Positions 4,983-5,190 of a DNA stretch of 5,190 nucleotides are shown here, piece by piece. The DNA comes from Magnetovibrio sp. GTDB taxonomy: Bacteria > Pseudomonadota > Alphaproteobacteria > Rhodospirillales > Magnetovibrionaceae. Both the position numbers and the translations under genes were made by a program. Position 1 is the stretch's first letter; every line of letters starts with the position of its first letter. A model generated the notes under the pieces. That model searched no databases and was not told the DNA's origin. It was given only the letters and a program-made list of their open reading frames with translations. The stretch lies in the NCBI GenBank assembly GCA_016763895.1, contig JAESSV010000014.1, positions 1 through 5,190 on the forward strand. Direction: 5' to 3'.

Positions 4983-5190
4983 ATGAAATATTCATTTCGT
5001 AACTTTATTGGGGCCGGTGTGTTGGTTGCAGCAACGGCAACTTCTGGACTGGCTCATGCCGCAGAAACAATCAAAGTTGGCATTTTGCATTCGTTATCAG
5101 GAACCATGGCGATCAGTGAAACAACGCTGAAAGATACCATGTTGATGCTGATCGAAGCACAGAATAAAAAGGGTGGCCTTTTGGGCAAAA
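4983..5190 (+). CDS. urtA: Urea ABC transporter, periplasmic substrate-binding protein UrtA, partial (right edge)
   Basis: The first 69 codons are visible. Residues 1-26 are a signal peptide with an N-terminal Lys/Arg region, a hydrophobic core and an AHA cleavage site before AETIKVG. The mature start [19 protein letters not shown], followed by [13 protein letters not shown] and KKGGLLGK, is the characteristic opening of UrtA, the periplasmic binding protein that delivers urea to the UrtBCDE ABC importer. Related Leu/Ile/Val-type binding proteins share the fold, but the [11 protein letters not shown] wording is typical of the urea or short-chain amide group. An in-frame ATG at 4938 would add 15 residues, but it lies upstream of the predicted sigma-54 transcript start, so ATG 4983 is preferred. 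Ribosome site GGAGG is 10 bases upstream. The rest of urt and perhaps urease genes are expected beyond the window. Confidence 0.9.
   Translation, partial: MKYSFRNFIGAGVLVAATATSGLAHAAETIKVGILHSLSGTMAISETTLKDTMLMLIEAQNKKGGLLGK

Overview
The window reads as part of an alphaproteobacterial chromosome. This rests on gene content and protein style (a proline iminopeptidase, a PagL-type lipid A deacylase, a tRNA-Arg with encoded CCA, and a urea ABC transporter binding protein). A marine or aquatic Rhodospirillales-like host is plausible, but no base in the window proves the genus.

Left part (1-1917), ordinary chromosome. A gene running off the left edge on the minus strand encodes a secreted protein whose end visible here resembles a metallo-beta-lactamase-fold hydrolase, but with an odd, shortened N-terminal part. 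Divergent from it lies pip (proline iminopeptidase, 253-1215). Next comes pagL (outer-membrane lipid A 3-O-deacylase, 1280-1816) and then an intact tRNA-Arg(CCT) gene (1841-1917).

Middle part (1918-4598), a small genomic island. The last 46 bases of the tRNA (1872-1917) are repeated at 4553-4598 with 42 of 46 identical; the first 41 match at 39 positions. This is the classic signature of site-specific integration into a tRNA 3' end. Between the copies lie about 2.7 kb with one intact gene: an AT-rich, minus-strand 637-residue KAP-family P-loop NTPase (2381-4294). Around it are decayed remains: a frameshifted small secreted-protein gene (2122-2367) and a very short ORF with a good Shine-Dalgarno (4410-4484). 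No integrase, transposase or relaxase gene is visible. The island is therefore either a remnant or a minimal element moved in trans. A KAP NTPase as sole cargo suggests a stand-alone phage-defence gene by analogy with PifA and QatA, but that is inference.

Right part (4599-5190), chromosome again. A mostly non-coding stretch holds a possible 41-residue ORF, a cluster of four TAGGCA half-sites, a bulged hairpin and a near-consensus sigma-54 promoter (TTGGCATG-N4-TTGC). The promoter sits before urtA (4983 to the right edge), which fits nitrogen-controlled urea uptake. A 17-base segment containing a GGAGG Shine-Dalgarno is duplicated directly before urtA.
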